The notes under the pieces were generated by a model. The model was given only the letters and a program-made list of their open reading frames with translations. It did no database searches and was not told where the DNA came from. A DNA stretch of 64,000 nucleotides from Bradyrhizobium quebecense. Its GTDB lineage: Bacteria; Pseudomonadota; Alphaproteobacteria; Rhizobiales; Xanthobacteraceae. The stretch covers positions 5,828,001 through 5,892,000 of the forward strand of contig NZ_CP088022.1 in NCBI RefSeq assembly GCF_013373795.3. Direction: 5' to 3'. The stretch's first letter is position 1; each line of letters opens with the position of its first letter. Positions 51,113 through 61,203 of this stretch are shown here, in pieces. A program made the position numbers and the translations under genes.

Positions 51113-53273
51113 GAGAGAGCGTGGAAGGCGCGGCGAGACTGTCGCTGCTCGCTGCAGCCGCGAGCTGACCGCCCCCCTGCCCCAGCAGCTGATCGAGCCG
51201 CTCGCGCAGCTGATCCTGGTGGTAGGGCTTGGCCAGCCGCGGCAGGTCGACCTGAGTGCCGTCGGGCAATTCGGCATAGCCGGTGGCGAGCAGGACGACG
51301 AGATGCGGGCGCAACTCGCGCGAGGCTGCGGCCAGTTCGAGGCCGGTCATGCCGGGCATCACGTGATCGGTCATCATCAGGTCGATCTCCTGGTCGCTCC
51401 GGAGGATATCGAGCGCGTGCGGTCCGGAACTGGCGCCGATCACGCGATGGCCGAGGTCCTCCAGCATCTCCATGGTCGACATCGCGATCAGCGGATCGTC
51501 GTCGACCAGCAGGATCACCGCCGATCGCTTGACCTTCTGCGCCGCAGGCGCCGGGCTCTCGACCGCCGGCGCTGTTGTCGCGACCGGCAGCACCAGCACG
51601 GCCGTGGTGCCCTTGCCGACGGCGCTCGACAGCTGCAACGCGCCGCCGAGCTGCACCGCGAGCCCGTGCACCATCGACAGGCCGAGACCGGTCCCCTTGC
51701 CCACCGGCTTTGACGAGAAGAACGGCTCGATCGCCCGCTTCAGCACGTCCGGCGACATGCCGCTGCCGCTGTCGACCACCGACAGCTTCAGGTAATTGCC
51801 CGGCTGCAGCGCGGGATCGCCCTTGATCTGATCGCTCCCGACCTGATCGTTTCTGGCCTGATCGTTTTTGGCCTGCCAGGCCGCGAGGCGGATTTCGATC
51901 ACGCCGCCATCCGGCATCGCATCGCGCGCGTTGATCGCAAGGTTGAGCACCGCAAGCTCGAGCTGGTTGGTATCGACGCAGGCCGCCGGCAGTCCGTCCG
52001 GGATGTCGAGGCGCAGCGTGATGCGCGGCCCGAGCGAGCGCTCGAGCAATTCGCTCATATCGCGCACCAGCGCGCCGAGATCGACCGGCACCGCGCGCAG
52101 ATCCTGCTGCCGTGCGAAGGCCAATAGCCGTTGCGTCAGCGAGGCACCGCGCTCGGCGCCCTGCAACGCGCCATCGACCAGCCGGCGCAGGCGCGGGTCC
52201 TCCGGCATCCGCTTGCGCAGCAGATCGAGATTGCCCATCACGGCCATCAGCAGATTGTTGAAGTCGTGCGCGACGCCGCCGGTGAGTTGGCCGATCGCCT
52301 CCATCTTCTGTGCATGGCGGAGCTGTTCCTGCGCCCGCTCGCGCGCGGCGACCTCCTTCATCAGGTCGGCGGTGCGCTGTTCGACCCGCAGCTCCAGCGT
52401 CGCGGTGAGCTCGGCAAGCGCGGTGCGCTCCGCGGCGAGCTGCGCCAGCAGCGCCTCGCGCTCGATCTCCGCGGTCTTGCGCGCGGTGATGTCGGAGCAG
52501 ACCCCGACCAGCGATCGGATGTTGCCGTCGGGGCGGCGCACCGCACGGGCGCGGACGTCGACCCAGTGCTGGGTGCCATCGGGCCAGATGTTGCGATACT
52601 CGATCCGGTAATCCGCGCCGGTGCGCAGCGTTTGCTCGACGATTTCGCTGCGGCGGGCGCGGTCATCGGGATGCACCGCGTCGAGCAGATCCTGATAGGT
52701 GAAGGGATCGCGAGGCTTGCGTCCGAAGAATGCCTTGCAGGTCGGCGACGCCTCGAGCTCGAAATCCGGCAGATGAAGTTCGAGCGCGCCGAGATGGCCG
52801 GCATCGAGCGCGGTCTGCAAAAGGTCTTCGCTCTCGGTCAGGTCTTCCAGTATCTGGCGGGTCTGGTACTGGCGGCGGCGGCCGCGCACCGCCGCTGCGA
52901 CCAGGCTCACCAGCGTGGTCGGATGGAACGGACGCTCGATGAAGGTGACATTGCCGAGCGCGCGGCCGAGCCGCGCCGCTTCAGGATTGCGCTCGGGCCC
53001 GCCCTTCTCGCTCATCAGCACGATGGGAAAATCCGACCATGACGGCTGCTCATTCAGCCAGCTCGTCAGGCCGGCAAGGTCGGCGGTCCTGATCGCCTCA
53101 TCGGCAATGATGGCAAGGCCCGCCCCGCTCGCGACCTGGTGCTCGAGCTCGGCGAGGTCGCCGCAGATGTTGGCGTAGTAGCCGGCTTCCTTGATCAGGT
53201 GGGCGGTCTTGACGGCGTCCCGCTCGCTCGCGGCGAGGATGACCGCGCGTTCCGAGGACGGGCCGGGCTTCAC
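51102..53273 (-). CDS. Hybrid histidine kinase/response regulator with PAS domain
   Basis: A 723-aa cytoplasmic sensor. An N-terminal receiver-like domain (about 5-135; [20 protein letters not shown]) is followed by a PAS domain (about 160-285; [20 protein letters not shown]), a HisKA helix with [20 protein letters not shown], an HATPase with [14 protein letters not shown] and [11 protein letters not shown], and a C-terminal receiver with [17 protein letters not shown] 53273 is the start: it overlaps the stop of a 36-aa upstream ORF (GTGA). No membrane segment was seen, so the signal is intracellular. Confidence 0.88.
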   Translation of the reverse strand: MKPGPSSERAVILAASERDAVKTAHLIKEAGYYANICGDLAELEHQVASGAGLAIIADEAIRTADLAGLTSWLNEQPSWSDFPIVLMSEKGGPERNPEAARLGRALGNVTFIERPFHPTTLVSLVAAAVRGRRRQYQTRQILEDLTESEDLLQTALDAGHLGALELHLPDFELEASPTCKAFFGRKPRDPFTYQDLLDAVHPDDRARRSEIVEQTLRTGADYRIEYRNIWPDGTQHWVDVRARAVRRPDGNIRSLVGVCSDITARKTAEIEREALLAQLAAERTALAELTATLELRVEQRTADLMKEVAARERAQEQLRHAQKMEAIGQLTGGVAHDFNNLLMAVMGNLDLLRKRMPEDPRLRRLVDGALQGAERGASLTQRLLAFARQQDLRAVPVDLGALVRDMSELLERSLGPRITLRLDIPDGLPAACVDTNQLELAVLNLAINARDAMPDGGVIEIRLAAWQAKNDQARNDQVGSDQIKGDPALQPGNYLKLSVVDSGSGMSPDVLKRAIEPFFSSKPVGKGTGLGLSMVHGLAVQLGGALQLSSAVGKGTTAVLVLPVATTAPAVESPAPAAQKVKRSAVILLVDDDPLIAMSTMEMLEDLGHRVIGASSGPHALDILRSDQEIDLMMTDHVMPGMTGLELAAASRELRPHLVVLLATGYAELPDGTQVDLPRLAKPYHQDQLRERLDQLLGQGGGQLAAAASSDSLAAPSTLSPSP

Positions 53274-53380
53274 TGCGAGGCTCCGGGCCGCTCCGGAGCG
53301 CCGATACCATCCACCCGCAACGCACAAGGCCGCCGGACGGCCTTGGCCAGGAAACCGGCGGCGAGATCGATGCGCGTCAT
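53270..53380 (-). CDS. 36-aa ORF coupled to the histidine kinase
   Basis: A short ORF with ATG 53380 and a strong AGGGGGTGTC ribosome binding site. It ends in TGA overlapping the kinase's GTG (GTGA). The peptide reads TRIDLAAGFLAKAVRRPCAL and is not similar to anything I know. It may be a leader that controls kinase translation, or the kinase's original N-terminus after a frameshift. Confidence 0.45.
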   Translation of the reverse strand: MTRIDLAAGFLAKAVRRPCALRVDGIGAPERPGASQ

Positions 53381-53510
53381 GACACCCCCTAACGAGACCA
53401 AAACTCGTTGGTGCCGCCAACCGTTCCGGAGGCGCAGGGGTATTTTTGCACAAGGGCGGCCGCTGCGGGCTGCCCTTCTCTCCATCGTGGCGGCTGAAAC
53501 CGGCCCGGCG

Positions 53511-54284
53511 CTAGCGCCGCTCGATCACGAGGCTCTGGACGGTACGGCCGAAATAGCCGCGCTGGTCGGCGAGCCGCGACATCGCAAGCCCTGCGCCGTC
53601 AGGCCCGATCCAGGACTCGCTGTCGAGCAGGACCCAGTCGCCGACCGGCTCGCGCGCCAGGCTCACGGTGAGATCGGCGTTGATGAAGGTCCACTGGCTG
53701 AAATCGAGCGCCGGCGAAACGCCGTTGGAGAAATCCGAGGCGACCACCGCACGCATCGCCTGCGAAACGGCGACGCCTGCGATCAGCGGCTGGTTGACGC
53801 GGAACCAGATCGCGCCTGGGCCCAGCACGCCGAAGCGGCCGCGCGCGGCGCGCATCGAGATGTTTTTCACGAACGGACTATTCGCGAGATTGCCCGGCTC
53901 GACGATACTTTCGTCGGGGCCCGGCAGATCGACCGGAACGGCTGCGACATCCGGCGGCAACTCGGCCGCCTGCTGCTTGATCTTGAGCACGGTGGCCGAG
54001 ACGACGAGAACGCCGTCGGCGAGAAGTCTGACGCCGCAGAGCTGGATCTTGCGGCCGTCGCGCAGGATCTCGCTCGAGACCGTCAGCGGCACCACCGGCA
54101 CCGGACGCATCAGGTCGATCGTGACCCGCGCAATCCGCATCGGCACCGGCGTGGGGATGGCTTCTGCGACCCACACCACCAGCGCGGCCGGCGCGGAACC
54201 GTGCTGCATCCGCGGATCCCATGGACCCGCGGCATCCGGACTGGTGACGACGCGGTCGCCGTCAACGCGAAAGATCGGCTCCAT
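53511..54284 (-). CDS. Acyl-CoA thioesterase-like protein (double hotdog)
   Basis: A 257-aa thioesterase-family protein. The N-terminal half reads WDPRMQHGSAPAALVVWVAE and RVTIDLMRPVPVVPLTVSSE, the hotdog strand pattern of TesB-type enzymes. The C-terminal half reads QWTFINADLTVSLAREPVGD and SRLADQRGYFGRTVQSLVIE. The start overlaps the stop of the nitronate monooxygenase gene by 1 nt (TGATG). A longer open frame covering that gene is a shadow. Confidence 0.82.
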   Translation of the reverse strand: MEPIFRVDGDRVVTSPDAAGPWDPRMQHGSAPAALVVWVAEAIPTPVPMRIARVTIDLMRPVPVVPLTVSSEILRDGRKIQLCGVRLLADGVLVVSATVLKIKQQAAELPPDVAAVPVDLPGPDESIVEPGNLANSPFVKNISMRAARGRFGVLGPGAIWFRVNQPLIAGVAVSQAMRAVVASDFSNGVSPALDFSQWTFINADLTVSLAREPVGDWVLLDSESWIGPDGAGLAMSRLADQRGYFGRTVQSLVIERR

Positions 54285-55300
54285 CACGCAAGCGCCGGAT
54301 CGACCGCTTCCTCGTACTCTTTCCTGAACCGCGCGATCAGCTCGGCCGCGGGCACCACCTTGGAGATGCTGCCGACGCCCTGGCCGGAGCCCCAGATCTC
54401 CTTCCAAGCCTTCGGCTTGGCGCGCTCGCCCGACGAATCGGTGCCGAAGCTCATCTTCGACGGATCGGAGGTCGGCAGGTTTTCCGGATCCATGCCGGCC
54501 GCGACGATCGACGGCTTCAAATAGTTGCCGTGCACGCCGGTGAACAAATTGGAGTAGACGATGTCCTCGGCGGACGAATTGGTGATCATGCTCTTGTAGC
54601 CCTCGACCGCGTTCGCCTCCTGCGTCGCGATGAAGGCCGAGCCGATATAGGCGAAGTCGGCGCCGATGATGCGCGCCGCGCGAATGGCGCGGCCATTGGC
54701 GATGGTGCCCGAGAGTGCGATCGGCCCGTCGAACCACTGCCGGGTCTCGGACACGAACGGGAACGGCGACAGCGTGCCGGCATGACCGCCGGCGCCGGCC
54801 GCGACCAGGATCAGGCCGTCGGCGCCCTTCTCGATCGCCTTGTGCGCGAACTTCTGGTTGATCACGTCGTGAAAGACGATGCCGCCCCAGCCGTGGACGG
54901 CCTGGTTCAGCTCCTCGCGCGCGCCAAGCGAGGAGATGATCATCGGCACCTTGTGCTTCTCGCAAAGCGCCATATCGTGATCGAGCCGGTTGTTCGACTT
55001 GTGCACGATCTGGTTCACCGCGAACGGCGCTGACGGCCGCTCCGGATGCGCCTTGTCGTAGGCGGCGAGCTCTTCCTTGATCCGGTACAGCCATTCGTCG
55101 AGCAGTTCCGGCGGCCGCGCGTTCAGCGACGGAAACGAGCCGACCACACCGGCCTTGCACTGGGCGATGACGAGGTCGGGCACCGAGATGATGAACAGCG
55201 GCGCCCCGATCACGGGAAGAGACAGGCGGCCCTTGAACAGAGCAGGCATGGACATTGGCGGCAGATCCTCAAATTGGTTGGTCTCGATGCTGACCGTCAT
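54284..55300 (-). CDS. Nitronate monooxygenase-family flavoprotein (second copy)
   Basis: A 338-aa FMN-dependent enzyme paralogous to the product at 48326. It has PVIGAPLFIISVPDLVIAQC, GADGLILVAAGAGGHAGTLS, IALSGTIANGRAIRAARIIG and FAYIGSAFIATQEANA. A start at 55255 (MSMPALF) is also possible. It forms a two-gene unit with the thioesterase, suggesting action on a CoA-bound or CoA-derived substrate. Confidence 0.87.
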   Translation of the reverse strand: MTVSIETNQFEDLPPMSMPALFKGRLSLPVIGAPLFIISVPDLVIAQCKAGVVGSFPSLNARPPELLDEWLYRIKEELAAYDKAHPERPSAPFAVNQIVHKSNNRLDHDMALCEKHKVPMIISSLGAREELNQAVHGWGGIVFHDVINQKFAHKAIEKGADGLILVAAGAGGHAGTLSPFPFVSETRQWFDGPIALSGTIANGRAIRAARIIGADFAYIGSAFIATQEANAVEGYKSMITNSSAEDIVYSNLFTGVHGNYLKPSIVAAGMDPENLPTSDPSKMSFGTDSSGERAKPKAWKEIWGSGQGVGSISKVVPAAELIARFRKEYEEAVDPALA

Positions 55301-55425
55301 ACCAACAAGGCAATCTTTCCAGTGTCAAGTATTGCGTCATGGCGCTGCAAAAAGGATGACAAAACCTCATCCAGATGTCGTGTTTTCGGGCGGATCTGGC
55401 ATCCCAGACGCAGTTTCGACCGCCC

Positions 55426-55968
55426 CTACTGGCAGACCGCCCGTGTCACGAAATTTTCCGTCTTGCAGTCGTTCGGCCCTCGCTTGTGGCCCGGCAGATA
55501 GACCAGCGGCGAGCATTTCTCGGAGGCGTCGGTATCGATGCTCTTGCCCTCCTTGAACCCCTTGCTCTGGCACAGCCGGTCGGCGCCGATCTTGCAGTCC
55601 GGCGCACCGTTCGAGGCCACCACGCAGGCCGCGCGCCCGGTCACCATCGTCGAGGGGCGCGCGATGTTCGACAGATCGTTGATGGTCTCGCCGGGGCTCT
55701 TCAACGACGGTAGCGCCGACTTCAACTTCTCGAACAGCTTTCCGATTTCGTTGATCAGCCCGGGATTCTCGCGCTCGACCGGCGCCGGCGGCAACTCGAT
55801 CTGTTGTTGCTGCGGAGACTCAGCCGGCTGCTGCGCCGGCGACTGCACGCCGAGCGCGGGCGGCGCAGTCTGCGCCCGTGCGCTGTCGGTCGCAGGCAGC
55901 GCCATCGACAGCGCAAGGCCCGCCATCGCAACGCACGCCTTGGCGGGATTGAGTCTCGCGAGGTTCAC
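55426..55968 (-). CDS. Secreted hypothetical protein with Cys-rich C-terminus
   Basis: A 180-aa exported protein. A signal peptide (AKACVAMAGLALSMALPATD) is followed by a Gln/Pro-rich linker, a short helix (INEIGKLFEKLKSALPSLKS) and a C-terminal domain with Cys pairs (RAACVVASNGAPDCKIGADR, KCSPLVYLPGHKRGPNDCKT, AVCQ end) likely forming disulfides in the periplasm. No family recognised. Single gene. Confidence 0.75.
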   Translation of the reverse strand: MNLARLNPAKACVAMAGLALSMALPATDSARAQTAPPALGVQSPAQQPAESPQQQQIELPPAPVERENPGLINEIGKLFEKLKSALPSLKSPGETINDLSNIARPSTMVTGRAACVVASNGAPDCKIGADRLCQSKGFKEGKSIDTDASEKCSPLVYLPGHKRGPNDCKTENFVTRAVCQ

Positions 55969-56050
55969 GGGTCGTCGATTCCATCAGCCAACGCAGCGAC
56001 CGTAGTCCGAAGCCGTCCGCGAGCAAAGACGCGAACAGCTAGAACTTTGG

Positions 56051-56632
56051 TCAGATCAGCTTGAATGCGACAACAAAGCCCAGCACCAGCACGATCGCGC
56101 CGATCGCGACCCACAGGCCGAGCCGCTTCTCGAGCTCGGCGCGGATGACATCGCCATAGCGGTTGAGCAGCACCGCGACGAAGAAGAAGCGGCCGCCGCG
56201 TGCGACGATCGAGCACATGATGAACAGCCCGATGTTGTAGCCGGCAAAGCCCGACGTGATCGTCACGAGCTTGTAGGGGATCGGCGTCAGCCCCTTCACG
56301 AGGATGATCACGGCACCCCACTCGGCATAGGAGGCGCGGAACGCGTCGACCTTGTCGGAGAGGCCATAGAGATGGATCAGCCACTGCCCGAGCGAGTCAT
56401 AGAGCAGCGCGCCGATCGCGTAGCCGAGCACGCCGCCGGCGACGGACGCGACGGTGCAGACGGCCGCGAACCACCAGGCCCGCTTCGGCCGCGCTAGCGA
56501 CATCGGCAACAGCATGATGTCAGGAGGGATCGGGAAGAAGGAGCTCTCGGCGAAGGCGACGGCCGCGAGAATCCAGAGTGCGTAGGGCTTGTCGGCCGCT
56601 GCGACGCACCAGTCGTAAATCCGTTTCAACAT
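56051..56632 (-). CDS. YqaA/DedA-family membrane protein
   Basis: A 193-aa integral membrane protein of the SNARE-associated/DedA superfamily. AFAESSFFPIPPDIMLLPMS is the hallmark E-S-x-x-P-I-P-P re-entrant motif; LVKGLTPIPYKLVTITSGFA is the second. About five membrane segments. Family members act in lipid scrambling or envelope homeostasis; the YqaA subgroup is poorly characterised. Confidence 0.85.
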   Translation of the reverse strand: MLKRIYDWCVAAADKPYALWILAAVAFAESSFFPIPPDIMLLPMSLARPKRAWWFAAVCTVASVAGGVLGYAIGALLYDSLGQWLIHLYGLSDKVDAFRASYAEWGAVIILVKGLTPIPYKLVTITSGFAGYNIGLFIMCSIVARGGRFFFVAVLLNRYGDVIRAELEKRLGLWVAIGAIVLVLGFVVAFKLI

Positions 56633-56695
56633 GGGCGCGATGAACCATCATGGAGCGGATTTGTCCATGCCGGGAATGGATCGAATTTGGTTGAT

Positions 56696-57097
56696 TTACG
56701 ACTGCCGTTTGCGCAGCCGGTTCTCCAGCGCGACAATTCGACGCCGAACCACCGGAACGGGCGCGGTCTTGGGCAGCTTGACTGGCGACTTCGGCAACTT
56801 CTCGGCGATCCCGAGCAGCCGCTCGCGCCGCTCCATCTCGCGCCAGACATCTCCCGGCTTCACGCCGGCCGATGCCCAGAGAACGGTGAGATTGTAGAGC
56901 AGGTCCGCGCTCTCGCGGACGACGGCATCCGGCTTGCCGCTGACGGCGTCGATCACGACCTCGACCGCTTCCTCGGCGAGCTTCTTGGCCATCTTGGCCG
57001 GCCCGCGCTGGAACAGCCGTGCCGTGCGCGACGTAGCCGGATCAAGATCCTTGGCCGCGATCACCGCCTGGTAAAGCCGCTCGATCGAATCACTCAT
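56696..57097 (-). CDS. HisE-like phosphoribosyl-ATP pyrophosphatase
   Basis: A 133-aa all-alpha MazG-superfamily NTP pyrophosphatase. The metal-binding core reads AKKLAEEAVEVVIDAV with ESADLLYNLTVLWASAGVKP, matching HisE (E-x-x-E...E-x-x-D). It is longer than usual HisE, with a basic tail (VRRRIVALENRLRKRQS), and lies outside any his gene group, so it may be a paralogue rather than the main histidine enzyme. Confidence 0.75.
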   Translation of the reverse strand: MSDSIERLYQAVIAAKDLDPATSRTARLFQRGPAKMAKKLAEEAVEVVIDAVSGKPDAVVRESADLLYNLTVLWASAGVKPGDVWREMERRERLLGIAEKLPKSPVKLPKTAPVPVVRRRIVALENRLRKRQS

Positions 57098-57155
57098 CCT
57101 ACGAGCCTAATCGAAACGCGTCGCCAGCGTGTTAACGGGCAAGCCGACAACGAAA

Positions 57156-57183
57156 AATCCACCGGCCTCACAGCCGGTGGATT
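57156..57183 (-). terminator. Rho-independent terminator (minus strand)
   Basis: Arms aatccaccggc (57156-57166) and gccggtggatt (57173-57183) pair perfectly around a 6-nt loop. On the minus strand the stem is followed by a T-run (TTTTTCG). It lies just after the stop (57221) of the Gly/Tyr-rich protein gene. Confidence 0.85.
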
Positions 57184-57220
57184 CGATACTTTGTGACAGT
57201 TCTGCGAACCGATGACGATG

Positions 57221-57673
57221 TCAGTACGGCGTATAGGGCAGTGCCGAGCGGCGCCCGTAATAGCCGTGATAACCATAGTACGGTCCGCCGCCATAATAGG
57301 CCGGCCCACCACCATAGTAGGCGGGACCGCCGTAGTAGCCCGGGCCGCCGTCGTAGTAGCCATAGGAGTCGTAATAGTCGCGACGGTTCTGGGCTGCAGC
57401 GATCGCCAGACCCGTGCCGACGATCCCGGCGAACACAGCCGCAGCGGCCGCACCACCGCCTCCGCCACGATAGTAGCGACGGCGCGCGCTGATGTCGGTC
57501 GCGCCGCTCGTGCCGTGCGATGTGGTCACAGCGGCCGCCTTGTCCGCCGGAGCAGAGCCCGCGAACGCCATCGTCGGCTCAACGGCCGTCAACGCCACCG
57601 CGGCAACCGTCGCCAATGTGGCTGCGCGGCCAATGGACGAAAAAACACCCTTTCGCGCAAACATTGCAGTCAT
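57221..57673 (-). CDS. Exported Gly/Tyr-rich protein
   Basis: A 150-aa protein with a signal peptide (AATLATVAAVALTAVEPTMA), then a short linker, a glycine-zipper-like hydrophobic helix (GGAAAAAVFAGIVGTGLAIA) and a C-terminal tail of Tyr/Gly repeats (YYGGPAYYGGGPAYYGGG). Common envelope-protein layout in Bradyrhizobium; function unknown. Followed by a strong terminator. Confidence 0.75.
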   Translation of the reverse strand: MTAMFARKGVFSSIGRAATLATVAAVALTAVEPTMAFAGSAPADKAAAVTTSHGTSGATDISARRRYYRGGGGGAAAAAVFAGIVGTGLAIAAAQNRRDYYDSYGYYDGGPGYYGGPAYYGGGPAYYGGGPYYGYHGYYGRRSALPYTPY

Positions 57674-57922
57674 CCTTGTGGAAGCCGGCCCGGCGGGCCC
57701 TGGTTAGCTAACCACTACCCCTAGATTAGGTTCCCCAAACCGAATGCAAGCTGAACAACCTTGGGTTAAATCATGGCAGTCATCGGCCGTTCACCTTGCC
57801 TGGGGCAGGATGCCGGCAAATAACGCTTGAAATTGATGCTTGAATTGCACCCTGCCCTGGCGCATTCGATGTCATGAAGCAGGCGCAGCCGGCGCGGCAC
57901 TTTGTCTCGCCTCCCGGATGTC

Positions 57923-58981
57923 ATGATGCAGGTAAGTCGGACCACCGTTCTCCGCTGGATACTGGCCGGCGTGATTGGCCTTTCGGGCGGCGTGTGGCCG
58001 GCCGTCACGCCGCTGCGCGCCGGCGATGCGCCTCAGCCACTCACCATCCAGTTCACGCTCGACCGTCCGCTTGATGCCGCCGCGGCCCCATTCGTGATGG
58101 CGTCGGCCGGCGGCCTGTTCAGCGCCGAGGGCCTTGCGGTCGGCACCAACGTCGCCACCAACTCGGCGGATGCGATCGCGCGCGTCGCCGACGGCTCGAG
58201 CGATTTCGCCCTCGTCGACATCAACGCGCTGATCCGCTTTCGCGACAAGCCTGGTGCTGCCCCCGTCAAGTCGGTGTTCGTGCTGTTCAACCAGGCGCCT
58301 TATGCGATCATTGCCCGCAAGAGCCGGGGCATCAAGGCGCTGACCGACATCCAGGACAAGAACCTCGGCGTCGCCGAGGGCGACCTGTCGATCCGGCTGT
58401 GGCCCGCGGTCGCCAGGCAGAACGGCATCAAGCTCGCGAGCGTGAAGCAGAACACGATCAGCGCCGCGGTGCGCGAGCCGATGCTCTCCGCAGGCCAAAT
58501 CGATGCCGTGACGGGCTTCTCCTATCTCTCGGCGATCAATCTGCGCGATCGCGGCGTGCCTGCCGATGACCTCGCGGTGCTGCGCTTTGCCGACTATGGC
58601 TGCGAAGCCTACGGCTTTGCCGTGATCGTCAGCCCGCGCCTTGCCGCGGCGAAGCCGGACGCGGTGAAAGGTTTCGTGCGCGCGGTGATCGGCGGCACCA
58701 ACCTCGCGGTCAAGGACCCGGCCCGCGCGGCGAGCGAGGTGGCGAGCCGGATGGATGGCGGCTCGCGCGACCTGGAGCTCGAGCGGCTGGGCGCCATCAT
58801 CCGCGACAACATCCTGACCGGCGAGGTGAAGCGCAACGGCCTCGGCGGCATCGAGCCGGAGCGCTTCGAGCAGTCCGTCGACCAACTCGCGGAGGACTTC
58901 AAATTCCAGAAGCGGCCGCACGCTGCCGACATCTTCGACGACCAATTCCTGCCGCCGATCGATGGCCGGCTGGTGAACTAA
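57923..58981 (+). CDS. NMT1/SsuA-type ABC substrate-binding protein (orphan)
   Basis: A 352-aa periplasmic binding protein of the nitrate/sulfonate/pyrimidine class. The signal peptide is TVLRWILAGVIGLSGGVWPA. Typical features are AAAPFVMASAGGLFSAEGLA at the front, GSSDFALVDINALIRF and IDAVTGFSYLSAINLRDRGV. ATG 57923 was chosen over a TTG at 57902. No permease or ATPase gene is adjacent, so the partners lie elsewhere. Confidence 0.8.
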   Translation: MMQVSRTTVLRWILAGVIGLSGGVWPAVTPLRAGDAPQPLTIQFTLDRPLDAAAAPFVMASAGGLFSAEGLAVGTNVATNSADAIARVADGSSDFALVDINALIRFRDKPGAAPVKSVFVLFNQAPYAIIARKSRGIKALTDIQDKNLGVAEGDLSIRLWPAVARQNGIKLASVKQNTISAAVREPMLSAGQIDAVTGFSYLSAINLRDRGVPADDLAVLRFADYGCEAYGFAVIVSPRLAAAKPDAVKGFVRAVIGGTNLAVKDPARAASEVASRMDGGSRDLELERLGAIIRDNILTGEVKRNGLGGIEPERFEQSVDQLAEDFKFQKRPHAADIFDDQFLPPIDGRLVN

Positions 58982-58995
58982 ACCCTCACCCTATC

Positions 58996-59080
58996 CACGT
59001 CATTGCGAGCGAAGCGAAGCAATCCATTGTCACAGAGCAAGCGGAAACATGGATTGCTTCGCTTCGCTCGCAATGACGTG
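58996..59080. repeat. Inverted repeat with 32-bp perfect arms
   Basis: Left arm 58996-59027 (begins cacgtcattgcgagcgaagc) and right arm 59049-59080 (ends gctcgcaatgacgtg) are perfect complements over 32 bp with a 21-nt loop. It is a typical rhizobial intergenic element; it may also act as a terminator for the gene ending at 58981. Confidence 0.85.
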
Positions 59081-59227
59081 GGTGCATCGGTACTCGGCCT
59101 CCGGATGAGGTCAACGGAATTGGATAACGCAGGAAGGGGAGCCATCGCCCGCTGGCCCTCGCTGGCGAACCCTGATTAAATTGCATCCCGCCTGACCGGG
59201 CGCCCACCGCTGACGAGTCCCGCCGGC

Positions 59228-61006
59228 ATGTCCATGCTTCGCCTCTATACCCGCGTCCTCGAACTGCTCGGCAAGGAGGCGCGGCTCGGCTGGATCCTCG
59301 CGGCCGCCAACATGCTGCTCGCCGGCGCGCAGTTCGCCGAGCCGGTGCTGTTCGGCAAGATCGTCGACGTGCTGTCCGGCCGGCCGGTCACCGGGCTGTT
59401 CGCGACCTCCTCGGCATGGCCGCTGCTCGCGGCCTGGGCGGCATTCGGCCTGTTCACGATCGGCTGCAGCGCGATCGTCGCGTTGCAGGCCGACCGGCTG
59501 GCGCATCGCCAGCGCCAGGCCGTGCTGACGGATTATTTCGAGCACATCCTGCAGCTGCCGCTGACCTTCCACTCCGGCACCCACTCCGGGCGGCTGATGA
59601 AGGTGATGCTGAACGGCACCGACGCGCTGTGGCGGCTCTGGCTCGGCTTCTTCCGCGAACACTTCGCCGCGATCATGTCGCTGGTCGTGCTGTTGCCGCT
59701 CGCGCTCTACATCAACTGGCGGCTGGCGATCCTGCTGTTCGCGCTCTGCGTCGTGTTCACCGTGCTGACCACGCTGGTGGTACGCAAGACCTACGGCATG
59801 CAGAGCGAGGTCGAGGCCTATTACAGCGACCTCTCGGCGCGCGCCTCAGACGCGCTCGGCAACGTCGCGCTGGTGCAGAGCTTCGTGCGGATCGATTCCG
59901 AAGTGCAGGGCCTGCGCTACGTCGCCGACAAGCTGCTCGCGGTGCAGATGCCGGTGCTGTCATGGTGGGCGCTGGTCACCGTGATCACGCGCGCCTCGAC
60001 CACCATCACGGTGCTCGCGATCTTCACGGTCGGCATCGCGCTCCACAATGAGGGCCTCACCACGGTCGGCGAGATCGTGATGTTCGTCTCGTTCGCCACC
60101 ATGCTGATCCAGAAGCTCGAGCAGGTGGTGAGCTTCATCAACAATGTGTTCATGGAAGCACCGCGACTGCAGGAGTTCTTCGACGTGCTCGATGCGGTGC
60201 CGGCGGTACGCGACCGGCCAGGCGCGGTCGATCCCGGCCGGCTGTCCGGGCTGGTCGAATTCAACGACGTCTCGTTCTCCTATGACGGCAAGCGGCCGGC
60301 GATCGAGGATCTCTCCTTCACCGCGTTGCCCGGCCAGACCATCGCGCTGGTCGGTGCGACCGGTGCCGGCAAGTCCACCGCGATCGCGCTGCTGCACCGC
60401 GCGTTCGATCCGCAATCCGGCATCATCGAGATCGACGGTATGGACATACGTGCGCTGAAGCTGACCGCGCTGCGGCGGAACATCGGCGTGGTGTTCCAGG
60501 AGGCGCTGCTGTTCAACCGCTCGCTCGCCGACAATCTGCGCGTCGGCAAGCCCGACGCGACCGACGAGGAGCTGCGTACCGCCGCAGCGCGCGCGCAGGC
60601 GCTGGATTTCATCGAGCGCAGCGAAAAGAAGTTCGACACCCATGCCGGCGAGCGCGGCCGCATGCTGTCCGGCGGCGAGCGGCAGCGGCTGTCGATTGCG
60701 CGTGCGCTGCTCAAGGATCCGCCGATCCTGATCCTCGACGAGGCGACCAGTGCGCTCGACGCCGTCACCGAGGCCAAGGTCAATGCTGCTCTCGACGAAG
60801 TGATGAAGGGCCGCACCACCTTCGTGATCGCGCACCGTCTCTCGACCATCCGTTACGCCACCCGCATCCTGTTGTTCGACCAGGGGCGGGTGATCGAAAG
60901 CGGAACTTTCGATGAACTGGTGGCGAAAGGCGGGCGTTTTGCCGAACTCGCACGGGCCCAGTTCATGGTCCAGGAACAGGCGCGCGCCGGCACCGAGGCA
61001 CCATAA
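59228..61006 (+). CDS. ndvA: Cyclic beta-glucan exporter, ABC type (NdvA/ChvA-like)
   Basis: A 592-aa fused membrane-ATPase exporter. It matches the NdvA/ChvA family, which exports cyclic beta-glucan to the periplasm and is needed for osmoadaptation and nodule or plant infection. The start [20 protein letters not shown] and the loop [20 protein letters not shown] are characteristic. Walker [10 protein letters not shown], signature [16 protein letters not shown] and Walker [13 protein letters not shown] are intact. The glucan synthase gene (ndvB) is not in view. Confidence 0.85.
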   Translation: MSMLRLYTRVLELLGKEARLGWILAAANMLLAGAQFAEPVLFGKIVDVLSGRPVTGLFATSSAWPLLAAWAAFGLFTIGCSAIVALQADRLAHRQRQAVLTDYFEHILQLPLTFHSGTHSGRLMKVMLNGTDALWRLWLGFFREHFAAIMSLVVLLPLALYINWRLAILLFALCVVFTVLTTLVVRKTYGMQSEVEAYYSDLSARASDALGNVALVQSFVRIDSEVQGLRYVADKLLAVQMPVLSWWALVTVITRASTTITVLAIFTVGIALHNEGLTTVGEIVMFVSFATMLIQKLEQVVSFINNVFMEAPRLQEFFDVLDAVPAVRDRPGAVDPGRLSGLVEFNDVSFSYDGKRPAIEDLSFTALPGQTIALVGATGAGKSTAIALLHRAFDPQSGIIEIDGMDIRALKLTALRRNIGVVFQEALLFNRSLADNLRVGKPDATDEELRTAAARAQALDFIERSEKKFDTHAGERGRMLSGGERQRLSIARALLKDPPILILDEATSALDAVTEAKVNAALDEVMKGRTTFVIAHRLSTIRYATRILLFDQGRVIESGTFDELVAKGGRFAELARAQFMVQEQARAGTEAP

Positions 61007-61203
61007 TTCTCCCCTTTCCAATTGAGGCGGCTGCCGAAATTCAGCCGATTTCGTCCACCATATAATCGGCCGGCCTCTGTTCTCAGCCAGCAAGCCGGTA
61101 TAAGTTTGCATCGCCGCAATGCGGCGCCGGACACGCTTGAAACCCGTACGTCACATCGCAAGACCTCCTTCTCGAAGGCGGGTCTCAAAGGACCGGAACC
61201 GTC

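Noticed and set aside
53511-55160. A single 549-aa minus-strand frame covering thioesterase and monooxygenase genes
   Set aside because: Only the part from 54284 is protein-like; the upstream part is the wrong frame of the monooxygenase gene.
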